Assembly: GCA_003551265.1 (NCBI GenBank)
Contig: PUMG01000252.1
Span: 1-7,792 of the forward strand
Source of the DNA: Halovenus sp.
GTDB taxonomy: Archaea > Halobacteriota > Halobacteria > Halobacteriales > Haloarculaceae
Length of the DNA: 7,792 nucleotides
Direction: 5' to 3'
Positions 4,931 to 7,792 of this stretch are shown in pieces. Within the stretch, counting starts at the first letter, position 1, and every line of letters starts with the position of its first letter. Both the position numbers and the translations under genes were made by a program. A model generated the notes under the pieces. The model saw only the letters and a list, made by a program, of their open reading frames with translations. It was not told where the DNA came from and did no database searches.

Positions 4931-6607
4931 TCATCCGTCGAGACGCTCGACGAACTCCTCGAATTGCTCGATGGCGGTCGTACTCCCTGCGACCACGAGA
5001 ACGTCATCTTCTTCGATTACGAACGTTGGTCCGAGACCGGTCAGCAGGTCACAGTCTCGTTCGACGCCGACGACGGTACAGCCCGTCTCGTTGCGAACGT
5101 CGGCTTCGGCGAGCGTCTGTCCGGCGAGGGTGGGCACTTCGTAGCGGGCGAACTCGAACTCGTCGTGAGGTGTCAGAATCGAATCACCCTCGATGAGTAT
5201 CGAGGCGAGAATCTCACCTGTGACCGAGGGGAGTGACAGGACGTAGTCAGCGCCCGCGTTGTACAGCTTCCAGACGTTCTCGCCGTCGTTCGCTCGCGCG
5301 ATGACCTCGATGTCGGGGCAGAGGTTCTTGATGAAAATCGTCGCGTAGATGGCCGTCGGGTCGTCGTCGAGCGCCAGAATAATCGCCCGGGCGTCTTCGA
5401 GGTCTGCACTCAACAACGTCTGCCCGGTGGTGACGTCGCCGACTATATCGACGCCCGCGAGGTCTTGTTTGTCCACGACTGCCGTCGTGATGTCCTCGCG
5501 CTGGAGGGCCCGCGTTGCGGCCTGTCCCACGTCGCCGTAGCCAGCGACGATAACTCTATCAGGATGGCCTGCGTGAGATGGGAGTTGGCGAGCACCGCTC
5601 GCTTCGAGCGCGTCGTGTTCTCCCGAAACCAGCAGAATCGAGTTCTCCAGCATCACCGTCTCCGGGTGTGGTGAGATGATGAACTTCGCCCCGAACCAGC
5701 CACCGATCACCGTGATTCCTTCCTCGCCGAACAGCTCACACTCCTCGACTGTCTGCCCGACGAGGTCGCTTCCTTCGGGAAGGAGGTACTCGCTGAAGCT
5801 GAGACCGTTCTCGACGGCCACCGCTTCCTGAAAGCGTTCGGAGGCGGTCTTCATCGACCGCATTGCCAGGCTCTTGCCGAGGCTCTCTTTCGAGACGACG
5901 ACCTCGTCTGCACCGGCGTAGCGGTGATGCGCAACTGCCTCACGTGTGAAGACAACACTCACGATGTGGAGGTCGTCGTTCACCCGAACAGCCGAGAGAA
6001 TGACGGTGGGATTCGTCTCGGTGTCGAGGTCTGCGACGAGTGCACTCGCATCCTCGGCGTTGGCATTTCGGAGCGTCTGGACGCGCTGTGCGTCCCCGTA
6101 GATGACGTTCTCACCGTCGTCGAGCAGTCGTTCGACCTCCTCGGGGTCGTTCTCGACGAACAGGGAGGGAATTCCCTCTCTCTCGAGTTCTGCACGCAAC
6201 ACGTCGTCGACCGCTGAGTGGCCACAGATGATGACGTGGTCTTCGAGGTCCGTCTCGGTAGGTAACCGTCTGTCCAGTGCGTCCCGAAACAACGGAACCG
6301 CGAACAGCGGGATGGCAACGAACACCAGTAACACGGCGGTGAGGTTCATCACGATGACCAGCAACGCGACGGCGTCGTGGGCCTCCCAGATGTCGGTGTC
6401 ACCGCCAAATCCCGCAGTGGTGAGTATCTCGACGACGAGACGAATCGAGTGAATCAGCGAGACGCGCTCGCCAGCGAAGGCGAACAGAGCCCACCGGTAG
6501 AGGAGCGCGTACACGAGAACGATGACAGCTATACCGGCCAGGACGAGACTGATTCGCCGCACCCAGTCGGTTTCGTTTCTCTCCTCGCCCGTCAGACGGT
6601 CGACCAT
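4931..6607 (-). CDS. Two-TM potassium channel with tandem RCK (TrkA-N/TrkA-C) domains (558 aa)
   Basis: This is a predicted ligand-gated K+ channel of the 2TM/1P class with two cytoplasmic RCK domains per chain, so four subunits could build a full eight-RCK gating ring, as in GsuK. TM1 is at about 17-45. The pore helix and filter (50-72) read ILTTAGFGGDTD, and TM2 is at 79-108. RCK1 begins at 124 (HVIICGHSAVDDVL) and has a TrkA-C part at about 275-331. RCK2 begins at 351 with an intact GYGDVG nucleotide-binding loop (Gly356, Gly358, Gly361) and Asp379 at the end of the second strand, which suggests NAD-type binding. Its TrkA-C part is at 483-541. In RCK1 the glycine motif is degraded (Gly129, then Ser131 and Asp134). 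The filter has TAGFGGD rather than TVGYGD. The ATG at 6607 lies at leaderless distance from a TATA-like sequence. The protein likely helps control cytoplasmic K+, which is central to salt-in haloarchaea. Confidence 0.9.
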   Translation of the reverse strand: MVDRLTGEERNETDWVRRISLVLAGIAVIVLVYALLYRWALFAFAGERVSLIHSIRLVVEILTTAGFGGDTDIWEAHDAVALLVIVMNLTAVLLVFVAIPLFAVPLFRDALDRRLPTETDLEDHVIICGHSAVDDVLRAELEREGIPSLFVENDPEEVERLLDDGENVIYGDAQRVQTLRNANAEDASALVADLDTETNPTVILSAVRVNDDLHIVSVVFTREAVAHHRYAGADEVVVSKESLGKSLAMRSMKTASERFQEAVAVENGLSFSEYLLPEGSDLVGQTVEECELFGEEGITVIGGWFGAKFIISPHPETVMLENSILLVSGEHDALEASGARQLPSHAGHPDRVIVAGYGDVGQAATRALQREDITTAVVDKQDLAGVDIVGDVTTGQTLLSADLEDARAIILALDDDPTAIYATIFIKNLCPDIEVIARANDGENVWKLYNAGADYVLSLPSVTGEILASILIEGDSILTPHDEFEFARYEVPTLAGQTLAEADVRNETGCTVVGVERDCDLLTGLGPTFVIEEDDVLVVAGSTTAIEQFEEFVERLDG

Positions 6608-6719
6608 TGTCTCAGCTATCTGTGTGTGTGCACTTTATCACATCGTTTCGGTATACTGGGTGTCTCAGTCAGCGGCCCAAACGCACAAGCGACTGCAGTC
6701 CTACAGTCCGATAGAGAGG
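6608..6719. promoter_or_regulatory. Divergent promoter region between the K+ channel and the Lhr helicase
   Basis: This 112-bp spacer serves two genes that point away from each other. A TATA-like tttatca at 6634-6640 reads as tgataaa on the minus strand, about 30 bp before the channel ATG, giving a leaderless channel transcript. For the helicase, the same box or gtatact (6651-6656) would give a leader of roughly 40-60 nt. A perfect 10-bp palindrome gactgcagtc (6691-6700) and a second cagtcc at 6704-6709 lie just before the helicase start. A short TG repeat occupies 6621-6630. The gagagg directly touching the helicase ATG is too close to be a normal ribosome binding site. Confidence 0.45.
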
Positions 6720-7792
6720 ATGGGAGAGACAGATGGGTCTACCGAGGATATTGCGGGAGAAGACGACACTCCTGAGCAAGCAGACGGCGCTCCAGAGAGC
6801 GATGTCCTCGACTTCGATGAGATGGACGAGAGTGACCGTTTCGATCCGTCTGAGATAGACGATAGAGATGTCCTCGACCTGCTCGAACCCGTCGTCAGGG
6901 AGTGGTGGATAGAGCGCTTCGGCGAGTTCGTCACCCAGAACGGCGGCTTTTTCACGCCGCCACAGAAGGAGGCGATTCCACACATTCACGGGGGCAAAAA
7001 CGCGCTCATCTGCTCGCCGACCGGAAGCGGAAAGACGCTTTCGGCATTTACGGGTATCATCAACGAACTCTTCCGCCGGGAGAAAGGCACAGGGCTGGAA
7101 AACAGCGTCTACTGTCTGTACGTCTCACCGCTGAAGTCACTCGCTAACGACATCCACCGCAATCTGGAGGTTCCGCTCTCGGGCATAACCGACAGACTTG
7201 AACGCAGGGGGGAAGCTGTCGAAATACGTCACGCAATTCGTCACGGCGACACCGAGAGTAGCGAGCGCCAGGCGATGCTCGAACGGACGCCACACATCCT
7301 CAACACGACACCGGAGACGCTCGCCATCCTGTTGAACTCGCCGAAGTTCCGCGAGAAACTCCGGACAGTCGAGTACGTCATCGTCGACGAGATTCACAGC
7401 CTCGCCGCAAACAAACGCGGCACACACCTCTCGGTTTCGCTCGAACGACTCGAAGCGCTCGCACACGAGTCACCGACACGCATCGGCTGCTCGGCGACCA
7501 TCGAACCTCTCTCGACGATGGCCGAGTTTCTCGTAGGCTGTGAGCAGGTATCCGACGAGAATGAACGAACCCCCGGAGAGACTGAACGAACAGCCAGACC
7601 GTACGAACTCGTTGACACCCGTTTCGTGAGGGAGTTCGACATCGAACTGTCGTGTCCGACAGACGACCTCGTTCACACCGACCCGGGCGTCGTCCACGAC
7701 CGTTTTTATCAAGAGTTACACGAGTTGATACAGGCACACACCAACACGCTCGTGTTCACGAACACCCGCTCGGGTGCGGAGCGCGTCCTCCA
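6720..7792 (+). CDS. Lhr-type DEIH-box ATP-dependent helicase, 3'-truncated by the window edge
   Basis: This is the N-terminal 357 residues of a superfamily 2 helicase of the Lhr (large helicase-related) family, which unwinds nucleic acids in an ATP-dependent manner and is linked to DNA repair and recombination in archaea. Residues 77-106 read through a Q-like FTPPQKEAIP into Walker A SPTGSGKT (99-106). Motif Ia is YVSPLKSLANDI (134-145), TTPETL is at 196-201, Walker B is VIVDEIHSL with Asp223, Glu224 and His226, and motif III is CSATIEP (257-263). The second RecA domain starts near LVFTNTRSGAERVL, where the window ends. Lhr proteins are commonly around 900 residues, so well over half is missing. 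The start at 6720 gives an unusually acidic N-terminal extension (about 23 Asp/Glu in the first 53 residues) before the conserved core. The next in-frame ATG is at 6822 and would remove about 34 of these residues. The frame has no stop to the edge. Confidence 0.92.
   Translation, partial: MGETDGSTEDIAGEDDTPEQADGAPESDVLDFDEMDESDRFDPSEIDDRDVLDLLEPVVREWWIERFGEFVTQNGGFFTPPQKEAIPHIHGGKNALICSPTGSGKTLSAFTGIINELFRREKGTGLENSVYCLYVSPLKSLANDIHRNLEVPLSGITDRLERRGEAVEIRHAIRHGDTESSERQAMLERTPHILNTTPETLAILLNSPKFREKLRTVEYVIVDEIHSLAANKRGTHLSVSLERLEALAHESPTRIGCSATIEPLSTMAEFLVGCEQVSDENERTPGETERTARPYELVDTRFVREFDIELSCPTDDLVHTDPGVVHDRFYQELHELIQAHTNTLVFTNTRSGAERVL

Noticed and set aside
6621..6630. A TG dinucleotide repeat
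   Set aside because: Five units are too few to claim a phase-variable tract or Z-DNA element.

Overview
The window looks like a piece of a haloarchaeal (class Halobacteria) chromosome. The coding sequence is GC-rich and most of the predicted proteins are rich in Asp and Glu. Short AT-rich TATA-type promoters lie just upstream of starts, giving leaderless or nearly leaderless transcripts. Two small genes belong to families I associate with haloarchaea: a DUF7344-like winged-helix protein and a HalOD1 output-domain protein. I see no RNA gene, CRISPR array, insertion sequence, prophage or origin.

Layout on the + strand. Bases 1-1725 hold the 3' part of a large RND/MMPL-type membrane exporter whose beginning lies outside the window. 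A 108-bp AT-rich spacer (1726-1833) follows. It carries two tandem copies of a 17-bp palindromic element and then a strong TATA-like box. Next come two overlapping small genes, a winged-helix regulator (1834-2229) and a HalOD1 protein (2222-2473). After a 177-bp spacer is an amidohydrolase of the YtcJ/Amidohydrolase_3 type (2651-4297).

Layout on the - strand. A DedA/VTT-type membrane protein (4322-4840) is convergent with the amidohydrolase, and an inverted repeat spans both stop codons. Upstream of it on the same strand is a two-transmembrane potassium channel with two tandem RCK domains (4931-6607). A 112-bp divergent spacer (6608-6719) separates the channel from an Lhr-type DEIH-box helicase on the + strand (6720 to the window edge, 3' incomplete).

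The genes do not form one pathway. The likely co-transcribed groups are the regulator with HalOD1, and possibly the K+ channel with the DedA protein. I found no convincing new multi-gene system. The most distinctive signals are the tandem palindromes in front of the regulator/HalOD1 pair and the atypical functional residues in three membrane proteins: the missing TM4 Asp in the RND exporter, the altered signature residues in the DedA protein, and the filter edge plus degenerate RCK1 in the channel.
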